From Luteitalea pratensis (GTDB lineage: Bacteria > Acidobacteriota > Vicinamibacteria > Vicinamibacterales > Vicinamibacteraceae), in NCBI RefSeq assembly GCF_001618865.1, contig NZ_CP015136.1, positions 5,925,001 to 5,989,000 on the forward strand: a DNA stretch of 64,000 nt, written 5' to 3'. Below the pieces are notes generated by a model that did no database searches, was not told where the DNA came from, and saw only the letters and a program-made list of their open reading frames with translations. Both the position numbers and the translations under genes were made by a program. Position 1 is the first letter of the stretch. Every line of letters starts with the position of its first letter. This document shows positions 15,821-25,042 of the stretch, one piece after another.

Positions 15821-18768
15821 CAATCGGGCAACGCGGGTCGGAAGTCGGGAGTCGGGAGTCGGGAGTCGGCAGTCGCGAGTGGGGAGTCGAGCCCCCGCCG
15901 ACCTCCCGGGTAGCGACGGGCCGTGCCGTGCTGCCCCTGCTTGCCGTGATGCTGGTCGCACTGCTCGCGCTGTTCGAGCGCGAATGGCGATACGGCGAGA
16001 TCTTCTCGCCCGCCGACCTGGTGTTCCAGTTCTACCCGTGGGCGCACGATGCGCCACGAACGCCAGCGGCCAACCCGACGCGATCCGACGAGGCGTTCTA
16101 CCACCAGCCGCTGATGGCCTCGCACTTCGCGCGCCTCCGGCAAGGCGAGCTGCCCGACTACGACGACACGCGCCTCTCCGGCGTGCCGGCGTTCTTCAAC
16201 GGGCTCGACGTCGGCCGGGCCTTTTCCCCGTTCAGCCTTCCGTATTACCTGCTGCCGTCCGAGGATGCCGTCAACTGGTACGGCCCGCTCCGCCTGCTCG
16301 TCGCCGCCATGGCCATGTGGCTGTTCCTGCGCGATCTCGGGGCAGGCCCGGTCGCCGCCGCCGCGGCCGGGGTCGCGTACGGACTCAACGGGCATTTCCT
16401 GATGTGGCTCAGCGCCCCGATGCCGACCGTCGCGGCGTGGCTGCCGTTGGTGCTGCGCCAGGTCCGCCGGTGCGTGCGGCGAGGGGCGTGGCTCGACGTC
16501 GCGGGCCTCGCGCTCGCAATCGGCGCCCTGCTCCTCGGCACCTACCTCGCGACCACGCTCGTGTGCCTCTTCGGCGCCGGTGCCTACGCGCTGGCCGAGC
16601 TATGGATCGCAACGTTGCAGGTAGGGACGCCTCTCCGAGGCGTCCGTCACCATGAGGTGACCAGCGTCGGTGATGGATCGGTGACATCAGTCGGGCGGGC
16701 GATAGGGGCCCTTCTCGCAGGGGGCGTCCTCGGGCTCTGTGTCGGTGCCGTCGCGCTCTGGCCCATGCTCGCCGCATTGCGCGGATCCCCCGCCAGTATC
16801 CGGGTGATGTCCCCCGAAGGTGCCCCCTGGGCCAATCTCGCGACGCTGGCGCTTCCCGACTTCTGGGGCTCGCCGCTGCGCGGAAACTGGTGGCATCCCG
16901 ACGCCACCGCGAACTACCCGGAACACGTCGCCTACTTCGGCGTGGTCGTCGCGCTGTTGGCCGGCTTCTCGCTCGTCGCGCGCTTGTCGCGCGAGTTGTC
17001 GGCGGTGCGCTGGACCTTCGTCGCGCTCACGGGAATCGCGCTGACACGAGCCTACGGCGGCATCCCGGGCCGTTGGCTGGTACTGCTTCCTGGGCAGTCG
17101 CAATCCAATCCCCTCCGCTGGTATGCACTCGCGGCATGCGGGCTGGCGGTGCTGGCAGGACTCGGCGTGCACGCGTGGATCGCCGAGCCGGATCGGCGCC
17201 GGCGGGCGTGGCACCTGGCGGGCCCGCTGCTTGTCGGCGCGGCGCTTGCCGCCATCACCGCAGCCGCGTTGCTGACCTTCCTGCCGGACCTGCGGATCCA
17301 CCGGCTGCAGCCCTTCGAGCGCGGGCAGGTGCTCCGCTTCGCGGTGATCGCCGCAGGCAGCCTGCTGGTGATGGGAGTCGGCACGTGGATGGCCGACGAG
17401 CGGCGCCGGCGCGCCTGCGGCTTCCTGCTCGTGGCGCTCGCTGCAGCCGACCTCATCCAGGCGCACCGCGGCTTCAACCCCAGTGTTCCCCGCGATCAGT
17501 ACTACCCCATCACCGACAGCCTCGACTGGCTGCGCGAGCGGTCGTCGGAGACGCGAATCGCGCCCGTGGACACGGCCGCAGACCTGATCGAAGGGCATGT
17601 ATGGGGCATGTACGGGCTGTCCACCGTTACCGGCTTCGACTTCCACGGCGACGCGGACTACCAGCATTACATGCGCCTGGCGCAGGAGCCGCCCGGGACG
17701 GACGCGGCGGCGCGGCCCGCGACGTGGGATTACGTCGGCCTTCGCCGCGAGACGCTGGACCTGCGCATGCTCGGCGTCCTCGGCGCGCGCTACATCGTCA
17801 CCGCGCCGCTCGACCTGACACCGCGCGCAGGTGGTTATGCGCCCATCGGCCGGATGCTGGACGGCCGCACCGTGACCTTCACCATTCCCGTGCGACATGA
17901 CGGCGTGCGTGGCGTCGACTTCCTCGTGGCCACCTATGCGAGGCACAACCGCGGGGTCTGGCGCTGGACGGTCACGACCGACGATGGGCATGTCGTGTCG
18001 CGCGGCAGCGTCGACCAGGCGACGTTGCGCGACAACGATTGGTGGCGTCTCACGTGGGCGCCCCTGGAGCAATCGGCGGGCCGCTCGCTGATCGTCGTGA
18101 TCCGGAGCGAGGGCAGCGACTACGACAGCAGCGCCACGATACTGGCGACGGGCACGCCGTCCGCCCTCGGGACGACCTTGCGGATCGACGATGTCGCGGA
18201 CCCGCGCTCGCTCTGGTTCCGCACGTTCTCGACGGCACCCGATCGCTTCGGCGAGGCCGCGCTCGTGCGCGCCGGCGATCTCGATATCTATCGCAACCCG
18301 TACGCCCGTTCGCGCGCCTGGTTCGCCCATCGTGTAAATGTGGCCGACCCGTCGCTCCACGCGTCGGCAATGCATACGCAGCCGTTCGACACCGCACGCG
18401 ACGCCTGGCTGTCGTCGCCGCCGTCCCAGGAACCGTCGACGACCGCACGGGTGACCTCGGTCAGCCTCGACGACGACAGCCGGACGATTGGGGTCGACGC
18501 TCCTGACGGGGGCGTCCTCGTCATCGGCGATCGGGCACATTCCGGCTGGGAAGTCTCCATCGACGGACGGGCTGTCCCGTGGCAGGTGGCCGATGCAGTG
18601 CTCATCGGGGTCGCCGTGCCGCCCGGGAGTCGCACCGTCACGATGCGGTTTCGGCAGCCCTCCGTACGGCCGGCACTCGGTCTGACGCTGCTGACGGTAT
18701 GTGGTATCGCCTTTGCGTCACTCAGGCTCGTCAGGCGGACGCGGTCCTCGCCCGCTCCCGGTGCCTGA
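15817..18768 (+). CDS. YfhO-family polytopic membrane protein
   Basis: A 983-residue membrane protein of the YfhO type: a hydrophobic N-terminal two-thirds with about a dozen helices starting near residue 38, and a C-terminal soluble part with a YfhO-like ending (GDRAHSGWEVSIDGRAVPW, then a last helix and a basic tail). Relatives resemble GT-C enzymes that move sugars from a lipid carrier onto surface polymers or teichoic acids outside the membrane. FSPADLVFQFYPW near residue 70 is a typical early loop. The ATG overlaps the methyltransferase stop. Two repeat insertions lie inside: heptamers at residues about 7-25 and a GTAG hairpin around residues 269-277. Confidence 0.85.
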   Translation: MTIGQRGSEVGSRESGVGSREWGVEPPPTSRVATGRAVLPLLAVMLVALLALFEREWRYGEIFSPADLVFQFYPWAHDAPRTPAANPTRSDEAFYHQPLMASHFARLRQGELPDYDDTRLSGVPAFFNGLDVGRAFSPFSLPYYLLPSEDAVNWYGPLRLLVAAMAMWLFLRDLGAGPVAAAAAGVAYGLNGHFLMWLSAPMPTVAAWLPLVLRQVRRCVRRGAWLDVAGLALAIGALLLGTYLATTLVCLFGAGAYALAELWIATLQVGTPLRGVRHHEVTSVGDGSVTSVGRAIGALLAGGVLGLCVGAVALWPMLAALRGSPASIRVMSPEGAPWANLATLALPDFWGSPLRGNWWHPDATANYPEHVAYFGVVVALLAGFSLVARLSRELSAVRWTFVALTGIALTRAYGGIPGRWLVLLPGQSQSNPLRWYALAACGLAVLAGLGVHAWIAEPDRRRRAWHLAGPLLVGAALAAITAAALLTFLPDLRIHRLQPFERGQVLRFAVIAAGSLLVMGVGTWMADERRRRACGFLLVALAAADLIQAHRGFNPSVPRDQYYPITDSLDWLRERSSETRIAPVDTAADLIEGHVWGMYGLSTVTGFDFHGDADYQHYMRLAQEPPGTDAAARPATWDYVGLRRETLDLRMLGVLGARYIVTAPLDLTPRAGGYAPIGRMLDGRTVTFTIPVRHDGVRGVDFLVATYARHNRGVWRWTVTTDDGHVVSRGSVDQATLRDNDWWRLTWAPLEQSAGRSLIVVIRSEGSDYDSSATILATGTPSALGTTLRIDDVADPRSLWFRTFSTAPDRFGEAALVRAGDLDIYRNPYARSRAWFAHRVNVADPSLHASAMHTQPFDTARDAWLSSPPSQEPSTTARVTSVSLDDDSRTIGVDAPDGGVLVIGDRAHSGWEVSIDGRAVPWQVADAVLIGVAVPPGSRTVTMRFRQPSVRPALGLTLLTVCGIAFASLRLVRRTRSSPAPGA
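15836..15890 (+). repeat. 7-bp-period array inside the YfhO-like gene
   Basis: Seven or so copies of GGGAGTC and one-base variants start 20 nt after the ATG and encode a VGSRESG-like peptide repeat ahead of the first membrane helix. Confidence 0.85.
16621..16645 (+). repeat. GTAG hairpin inside a coding sequence
   Basis: GTAG is followed by a perfect inverted repeat, GGACGCCTC-TCC-GAGGCGTCC. It belongs to the GTAGGG family seen at 6217-6345 and 32925-32991. It keeps the YfhO-like frame open, in a loop between membrane helices that is otherwise rich in low-complexity residues. Confidence 0.8.
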
Positions 18769-18885
18769 CGCGGCATCGGTGATGGTGTCCATCGATTTCG
18801 GGCAGGTTTTTCAGCACGTGCACGGAGCCCTCGGGCACACGCACATTGCAGCAGGCACCCCTGCGCCGACCCGGCGCTTTCAAAA

Positions 18886-21800
18886 ATGTGCTCCCCTGTG
18901 CGTTTTTCGTCAGCGGCTTCGAGCGTGCTGCTCGGGTTGCTGGCTGTCGGGCCGGTCCAGGCGCAATCACTCCGGGTGAACGGCAATGCGTCGTCCACGG
19001 TGCCGGCGGCCCCTGACTATGCGGCCGAGGCCAAGGGCGATCCCTGGGACTTCGACAAGAGCAGCGACTACGTCTACGCCTACTCGCTCGGCGAGGACAC
19101 TCCGCAGGACAAGGCCAACGAATACACGTCGTGGGAGCCGTATCCCACCGTGCAGAACGGCATCTTCTCTGGCGTGACCCGGGAACTGACGCCGTCGGTC
19201 CAGATGCTGTTCGGTGGGGTGCCGGGGGCGATGAACGCGCGGCAGGACACCGGCCTGCAGACGCCGATCGACGCGGGCCGCTACGTGACGCTGTCGTTCC
19301 GCCTCAAGCGTTCGTGGGCCGCGGCCAATACCGAGGCGTTGAAGGTGCTGTGGGAAAAGGGGCGCCGTGATGTGTCGACGCCGGTTGGCGTGCTCCTGCT
19401 GCTCGCCAAGGGGTACGACAACGACACCGCGCGCTGGATCAACCAGAACCCGATCGGCAGCCAGGGCAATGCCAACGAATGGCAGGTCTATCGCGTCCGG
19501 CTGACCGACCCGCGCGTGCTCATCGGCAATCGCTTCGCCGGCACGCCGTGGAACGGCAACATCGCGGGCCTCAGCGTCACGCCCGGCAGCGGACCCGTCG
19601 GCAGCACGGTGCAGATCGACTGGATGCGCCTGACGGCGCCGAGCGCGGTGACGCTGTCATGGCAGTCGCTGGGTAGCAACGTGGTGATCACGGCCACCGA
19701 CGGCACCCAGACCGTGCAGGTGTTCCCGGAGGACCTGACGCCGCTCGGGAACCCGCCCAATCCGCGTGCCGCCAACGGCTCGTTCCCGGACGACAGCAGC
19801 GTGAGCTGGGACTACGGCCATCTCACACCAGGCACCTGGACGATCACCGCGGCCGGGACCAGCGCGAGCCGCAGCGCCTCACTCGTGGTCGACGCCTCGC
19901 CCGCCTTCACCGTGCTGAACCCGGATTTCACCGGCGGCGAAGACATGGCGACCACGCTCATCGGCGACCGCTGGGATCTCGCCAACCGCGAGGACGTCTT
20001 CCGCTACACGTCGCCGACAAGCGCGTTGTTCGACATCAAGAACGCTGCGTTCACGGCGCAGGGCCTCACCGGGGTCGCGTGGAAGTCGGGCCAGTACGGC
20101 CTGACCCAGAGCGACTCGCAGGTGCGGTTCTTCGACGACGACCTCGGGGCGAGGTTCGCCCTGAACCCGGATCAGGCGCGCCGCTACCACCGGCTCACGT
20201 TCACGATCGACTACGACATCCCGGTGCAGCCGACGTTCGACCCGCTGGCGCCGCGGCCGTTCCTCGAGGATCGCGATGCCGTCACCGGCCGCCCCGGGGT
20301 CGGCGGGATGATGCGGGTCATCTGGCGCACGGCCGCCTACCGCGGCGGGGCATTCGCCGAATCGTGCGGATTGCCGGTCCAGGACGGCGGCCCGCGGACG
20401 TATTCGATCGACCTCAGTGCCTACGCCGCGGCCGATATCGGATGCGCCGCTGAGGGCCTGCAGTTCCTGCCGGCCGGCTCGGCCTGGGGCGCCCTCGCCT
20501 CCAACATCACCAACTTCCGGCTCGACCTCACCGAAGGCATCCTGGACACGCCGTTCACGCTTTCGAACGTGACGCTTGCCGCCGACGACGAGCCGGACGC
20601 GGCGGGGCAGTTCGTGGTGCAGTGGGCGGCGCAGGACGCGCGCTACTCGGCCGCCGCGACCAGTGCCGACGCGAGGGTGGCCATCTACATCGACACGGAC
20701 ACGGATCCGTCCAGCAAGCGCCTTGTCGCAAACAACCTGCCGGCGTCGGCCGGCGCCTATATCTGGGATCTCGCGGCCACGCCCGGTGGTGTCACGCCCG
20801 GCACCTACCAGGTCTACGTGGAGATGACCGACGCGGCCGGCTACAGCTTGGGCAAGTACGCCAGCGGCCCGCTGCAGGTGGCTCGCACGTACGACGCGCC
20901 GATGACGCTCGCGCAGTGGCAGGCGTTCTACGGGCAGACCAACATGGCGGCCGACCCGGACGGCGACGGGGTCACCAACCAGGGCGAGTTCGAGGCCGGC
21001 ACGAGTCCGCAGATCGCCAACCGGTCGGAACTTGCCGAAGGCTCCACTGGCTTCTTCCAGGAGCGTGTCGCGATCGCCAATCCGGAGAACCGCGCCGCGA
21101 TTGCCCGTGTCATTGTGCTGTTCGGGCAGCGCAACGACCTCGGCGAGGCCGCACCGCCGGCGCCGGTCGTGCAGGACATTCCCATCGCCGCCTACGGCCG
21201 GTACACCGTGAACGTCAACGCGCTGCCGAGTGCGACCTACGGCGGCCAGGGACGCGCGGCATCGGTGATCGTCGAGTCGTTGCGCGGCGGGGTCGTCGTC
21301 GAGCGGACCATGAGCTTCGGCGACAGCGCGTGGGGTGGCCACACCGGAAAGGCGCTCAATGCGCCGGCCACGCAGTGGTTCCTGGCTGAAGGCGCGGCCA
21401 ACGGCTTCTTCCAGACGTTCATCCTGATGACGGCCACCGGCAACGTGGCGCCGAAGGTCACCGTCGACTTCCTCCTGGAAGATGGCCAGGTGGTGTCGAT
21501 GCCCTTCGAGTTCCCCTCGACTCCCGGGCGGCTGACGGTGTGGGCCAACGAGTTGTGCGCGCCGGGCACCAGCGGCAACGGCTGCCAGCGTGTGCTGGCC
21601 GGCAAGGCGTTCTCGACCCGCATCACGGCGGACCAGCCGATCACCGTCGAACGCGCGATGTACTTCAACCGAGGCGGGCGCACCTTCGAAGGGGGCCATG
21701 CATCGGCGGCCGTGACGGCGCCGGCGACCCGGTGGTTCGTCGCTGAAGGGGCCACCGGGCCGAACTTCGACACCTACCTGCTCGTCGCCAACCCGACCTC

Positions 21801-22431
21801 GACCGATACCGTCGCCACGGTGCGCTATCTCACGCCCGAGGGCGCGTACACGGCGATCTACCCGGTGCGAGCCAACAGCCGGCTGACGTTATACGTCGAC
21901 GACGAGTTGCGCCGCGTGTCCGGTCGCAATGCCCTGGCCACACAGATCGATGTCTCGGCCGAGGTATCGGCGCCACAGCCGATCGTCGTCGAACGCGCGA
22001 TGTACTGGTTCGGGGCGTTCCAGAACTGGACCGACGCGCACAACAGCGCCGGCGTCACCACGACGGGCACCAACTGGGCGATGGCCGAGGGCCAGAGTGG
22101 CGGCGCGCTCAAGTACAAGACGTTCGTGCTGATCGCCAATCCGTCGGCGTCCGATGCGACGGTGCAGATGCGGCTGCTGCGCGAGGGAGGCCGGGCGGCG
22201 GTCACGACGGGCACGTTCACGGTACCGGCCAATTCGCGCTTCACCTGCTATGCAGGGCAGCCTGGGCCGTGCCAGGACGCCTTCGCGCAGTTGCAGGACG
22301 GCGAGATGTTCGGCGTCAGCGTAGAAAGCGTCAACGGCACGCCGATCGTGATCGAGCGCGCCCTTTACTGGGATGGCGGCGGCGAGGCCTTCGGCGCCGG
22401 CACCAACGAGACGGGCGTCAGGATTCGCTGA
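18886..22431 (+). CDS. Large secreted protein with four C-terminal repeats and a calcium-binding-like motif
   Basis: An 1181-residue exported protein with a signal peptide (1-26, ending VGPVQA). The first 660 residues look like beta-sandwich domains but match no family I can name. A DPDGDGVTNQGEF motif near residue 690, like a thrombospondin type-3 or dockerin-type calcium loop, ends that part. Four divergent repeats of about 115 residues follow. Each contains an AEG..F...LIANP-like strand and ends in a VERAMYW..GG..GH-like strand (compare ITVERAMYFNRGG, IVVERAMYWFGAF, IVIERALYWDGGG). It sits inside the polysaccharide cluster, so a surface or matrix role is plausible but unproven. The 117 bp upstream show no clear promoter. 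Confidence 0.75.
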   Translation: MCSPVRFSSAASSVLLGLLAVGPVQAQSLRVNGNASSTVPAAPDYAAEAKGDPWDFDKSSDYVYAYSLGEDTPQDKANEYTSWEPYPTVQNGIFSGVTRELTPSVQMLFGGVPGAMNARQDTGLQTPIDAGRYVTLSFRLKRSWAAANTEALKVLWEKGRRDVSTPVGVLLLLAKGYDNDTARWINQNPIGSQGNANEWQVYRVRLTDPRVLIGNRFAGTPWNGNIAGLSVTPGSGPVGSTVQIDWMRLTAPSAVTLSWQSLGSNVVITATDGTQTVQVFPEDLTPLGNPPNPRAANGSFPDDSSVSWDYGHLTPGTWTITAAGTSASRSASLVVDASPAFTVLNPDFTGGEDMATTLIGDRWDLANREDVFRYTSPTSALFDIKNAAFTAQGLTGVAWKSGQYGLTQSDSQVRFFDDDLGARFALNPDQARRYHRLTFTIDYDIPVQPTFDPLAPRPFLEDRDAVTGRPGVGGMMRVIWRTAAYRGGAFAESCGLPVQDGGPRTYSIDLSAYAAADIGCAAEGLQFLPAGSAWGALASNITNFRLDLTEGILDTPFTLSNVTLAADDEPDAAGQFVVQWAAQDARYSAAATSADARVAIYIDTDTDPSSKRLVANNLPASAGAYIWDLAATPGGVTPGTYQVYVEMTDAAGYSLGKYASGPLQVARTYDAPMTLAQWQAFYGQTNMAADPDGDGVTNQGEFEAGTSPQIANRSELAEGSTGFFQERVAIANPENRAAIARVIVLFGQRNDLGEAAPPAPVVQDIPIAAYGRYTVNVNALPSATYGGQGRAASVIVESLRGGVVVERTMSFGDSAWGGHTGKALNAPATQWFLAEGAANGFFQTFILMTATGNVAPKVTVDFLLEDGQVVSMPFEFPSTPGRLTVWANELCAPGTSGNGCQRVLAGKAFSTRITADQPITVERAMYFNRGGRTFEGGHASAAVTAPATRWFVAEGATGPNFDTYLLVANPTSTDTVATVRYLTPEGAYTAIYPVRANSRLTLYVDDELRRVSGRNALATQIDVSAEVSAPQPIVVERAMYWFGAFQNWTDAHNSAGVTTTGTNWAMAEGQSGGALKYKTFVLIANPSASDATVQMRLLREGGRAAVTTGTFTVPANSRFTCYAGQPGPCQDAFAQLQDGEMFGVSVESVNGTPIVIERALYWDGGGEAFGAGTNETGVRIR

Positions 22432-22447
22432 AACGCGCTGCCGATCG

Positions 22448-22550
22448 TAGGTCTCAGGTCGCAGGTCTCAGGCTTGAAGCCTTCCTGAGACTTGAGACGT
22501 GAGACCTGAGTCGTGGCGCGCAGCCCGCAGGCTGTAGGCTGTAGGCCGTT
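22448..22550. repeat. Two 7/8-bp-period arrays, the first folded as an inverted pair
   Basis: At 22448-22510 copies of GGTCTCA/GGTCGCA are followed by their complement (TGAGACTTGAGACG), which can form a long stem. At 22520-22550 copies of GTAGGCT/GCAGGCT occur. The complement of that unit, AGCCTAC, makes up the array at 27571-27637. The gap otherwise holds only the start of the next gene. Confidence 0.75.
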
Positions 22551-23522
22551 GTGCCTCTCCCCTCGGTCTTTGTCGGCATCGTCACCTGGCACCCCGATCC
22601 ACTGCTGGCGCGGTGCATTGCATCGGTTCGTGCCCAGGACCATCCGTCGGTGCTCCTCCATGTCTGGGACAACGAGTCGACCGCCGGCTCACGCGCGCTC
22701 CTGGACACCCTGACGAGCCCCGGCGAGCAGACCTGCTCGGAGGCCAACGTCGGCTTCTCGGCCGGCCACAACGCCCTGATTCGTCGCGCGACCAGCCAGT
22801 ACTACCTGTGCCTCAACCCGGACGCGGTGTTGTCGGAGGGGTACATCCGCACGCTCGTGGACGCGCTCGAGTCGAACCACGCGGCGGGCTCGGCGACCGG
22901 GCGTCTGCTGCGGCTGGACGATGACGCGGTCCTCGACTCGACGGGGATCGTGATGACGCCGGACCAGCGCCATCTCGACCGAGGCGCGGGCGAACTCGCC
23001 GATGGACGCTTCCTGTCCGGGCCCGAGGAGATCTTCGGGACGAGTGGTGCCGTCGCGCTGTACCGGCGCGCGATGCTCGAAGACATCGCGTTTCGCGGCG
23101 AGTACTTCGATCAGGCCTTCTTCGCCTACCGCGAGGACGCCGACCTCGCGTGGCGGGCGCAGTGGCGCGGCTGGTCCAGCCTGTACGTCCCCGCCGCCCT
23201 CGCCTGGCACCGGCGGCGCGTGACACCGGAGCGGCGGTCTGCACTCCCGGCCGACATCAACCGATACTCCGTGCGGAATCGCTTCCTGCTACGGCTGAAG
23301 AACCAGTCGATGGGCCTGGCGTGGCGTTACGCCTGGCCCGGATTCAAGCGGGACGCGCAGGTGGTCGGCTATGTGCTGCTACGGGAATGGTCGTCGATTC
23401 CCGGCCTGCTGGACGTCGGCAGGCTCCTGCCGCGGATGCTCGCGTGGCGCAAGCACGTACTTGGCACGAGGCGACGACAGTCGGCCGAACTGGCCCCGTG
23501 GTTCCGGCGGGCCGGCGGATAA
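22551..23522 (+). CDS. GT2-family glycosyltransferase (rhamnosyltransferase-like)
   Basis: A 323-residue GT-A enzyme close to WbbL/rhamnosyltransferase sequences: FVGIVTWHPDPLLARCI at the start, LLHVWDNESTAGS, YYLCLNPDAVL with the metal-binding acid (NPD replaces DxD in this subfamily), and FFAYREDADLAWRAQWRG as the catalytic region. The C-terminal 80 residues are basic and amphipathic, suggesting a membrane-associated protein. The GTG follows directly on a tandem array. It belongs to the assembly line of the surface glycan. Confidence 0.88.
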   Translation: MPLPSVFVGIVTWHPDPLLARCIASVRAQDHPSVLLHVWDNESTAGSRALLDTLTSPGEQTCSEANVGFSAGHNALIRRATSQYYLCLNPDAVLSEGYIRTLVDALESNHAAGSATGRLLRLDDDAVLDSTGIVMTPDQRHLDRGAGELADGRFLSGPEEIFGTSGAVALYRRAMLEDIAFRGEYFDQAFFAYREDADLAWRAQWRGWSSLYVPAALAWHRRRVTPERRSALPADINRYSVRNRFLLRLKNQSMGLAWRYAWPGFKRDAQVVGYVLLREWSSIPGLLDVGRLLPRMLAWRKHVLGTRRRQSAELAPWFRRAGG

Positions 23523-23617
23523 TACCGGGAGTTGCGGCCCCCGGACCGCTGGCGGAAAATAGGAACTCGCGTGCCCACCATCGCCCAGGACACCCCCCGC
23601 CGGAAGCAGGACGCGGC

Positions 23618-25042
23618 ATGATCGCCGAGCGAGCTCGCCTCATCAACGCCGCCTACGTGGTCAGCGACGTGCTGGCGACGGTGTTGTCGCTGGCGCTCGC
23701 CTACACGCTCCGCGGCGTGATTCCCGGCGACAGCATCCCCTTCCTGTCGCCATTGCTGCCGCCGTTTGCGTGGTACCTCCCCGTCCTGGCGTGCATCCTG
23801 CTCGTGTGGCCGCTGGTGTTCTATGCCCTCGGCCTGTACGGGCGGCAGGGACGCACGCTGAGCAGCGAGACGTCGGTCATACTCGGCGCGGTCGCGATCG
23901 CCGGCCTCCTCCTGATCGCGTTCATCTTCACGGCGCGCCAGATCTTCATCAGTCGTCCGGTCATCGTCGTCTTCCTGCTGCTCGATTTCGTGAGCGTGGT
24001 GGGGTTGCGTCGCATGGTGCGTGGGCTGCTGATCGGAGGCGGTCAACCGCGACGCGTGCTGGTCGCCGGCGGCCGGCAAGAGGTGGCAGACGCTGCGGCG
24101 CTGGTCAACGCGCATCGCGACTGGGGCCTCGAAGTCGCGGGCCTGGTGACCGACGGACGGTGGCACGGGACGGCACAGTCGGAGTTCCGCGTCCTCGGCG
24201 CCTACCAGGACCTGCTTCGCCTGGTGCAGGAGCAGCATGCCGGGGAAGTCCTGATCGCGCCCGCAACGGGACAGCTCGGCGACCTGCACGACATTGCCGC
24301 CGTCATCGCGCAACTCGAGGAGCAGGGCACGGTGGTGCGGCTCTCGATGAACTTCCTGCCGCGATCGATCTCGCATCTGAGCTTCGATCAGCTCGGTGAG
24401 GACTTTCCGCTCCTCACCTTCTCGAACTCGCCTGGCAACGAGGTGCTGCTTGCCGTGCGCCGCGTCGCCGATGTCGTGATCGCGTTGTCGCTGCTCGCGC
24501 TGTTGAGCCCGGTGCTGCTCGCCATCGCCATCGGCGTCAAGCTCGCGTCGCCGGGGTCGGTGCTGTTCCGGCAGGTGCGCTGTGGCCTGCATGGCCGTCG
24601 CTTCACGTTCCTGAAGTTCCGCACGATGCGGACCGATGCCGAACGCCTGAAGCCGCTGCTCGAGCAGTTCAACGAGATGGACGGGCCCGCGTTCAAGATG
24701 ACCAACGACCCGCGCGTCTTCCCGTTCGGTGGGTTCCTGCGCCGCACCAGCCTCGACGAACTGCCGCAACTGCTGAACATCCTGCGTGGCGACATGAGTT
24801 TCGTCGGCCCCCGTCCGTCGGTCGTCGAGGAAGTGAACCAGTACGCGCCATGGCAGCGCCGCCGGCTGAGCATGAAGCCCGGCCTCACCTGTCTCTGGCA
24901 AATCAGCGGGCGCAACGAGCTCACATTCGACGAGTGGATGCGACTCGACCTGGAGTACATCGACAACTGGTCGCTCTGGCTCGACCTCAAGATCGCGTTC
25001 AAGACCATTCCCGCCGTCCTGCTCGGCCGCGGCGCCAGGTAG
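23618..25042 (+). CDS. Polyprenyl glycosylphosphotransferase initiating polysaccharide synthesis
   Basis: A 474-residue membrane enzyme that transfers a sugar-1-phosphate to undecaprenyl phosphate, the first committed step. Layout: four membrane helices (about 10-120), a nucleotide-binding-like regulatory domain (about 140-260), then a fifth hydrophobic segment and the catalytic bac_transf domain (about 280-470). Hallmarks are FLKFRTMRTDAE, LRRTSLDELPQLLNILRGDMSFVGPRP and KPGLTCLWQISGRNELTFDEW. It resembles WbaP/WcaJ-type transferases; the donor sugar is not certain. The ATG lies 95 bp after the upstream stop; open frame before that is a shadow. Confidence 0.93.
   Translation: MIAERARLINAAYVVSDVLATVLSLALAYTLRGVIPGDSIPFLSPLLPPFAWYLPVLACILLVWPLVFYALGLYGRQGRTLSSETSVILGAVAIAGLLLIAFIFTARQIFISRPVIVVFLLLDFVSVVGLRRMVRGLLIGGGQPRRVLVAGGRQEVADAAALVNAHRDWGLEVAGLVTDGRWHGTAQSEFRVLGAYQDLLRLVQEQHAGEVLIAPATGQLGDLHDIAAVIAQLEEQGTVVRLSMNFLPRSISHLSFDQLGEDFPLLTFSNSPGNEVLLAVRRVADVVIALSLLALLSPVLLAIAIGVKLASPGSVLFRQVRCGLHGRRFTFLKFRTMRTDAERLKPLLEQFNEMDGPAFKMTNDPRVFPFGGFLRRTSLDELPQLLNILRGDMSFVGPRPSVVEEVNQYAPWQRRRLSMKPGLTCLWQISGRNELTFDEWMRLDLEYIDNWSLWLDLKIAFKTIPAVLLGRGAR

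Noticed and set aside
18769-18885. A riboswitch or structured leader ahead of the large secreted protein
   Set aside because: Only a short GCCC-TC-GGGC stem is visible; no known riboswitch core could be matched by eye.
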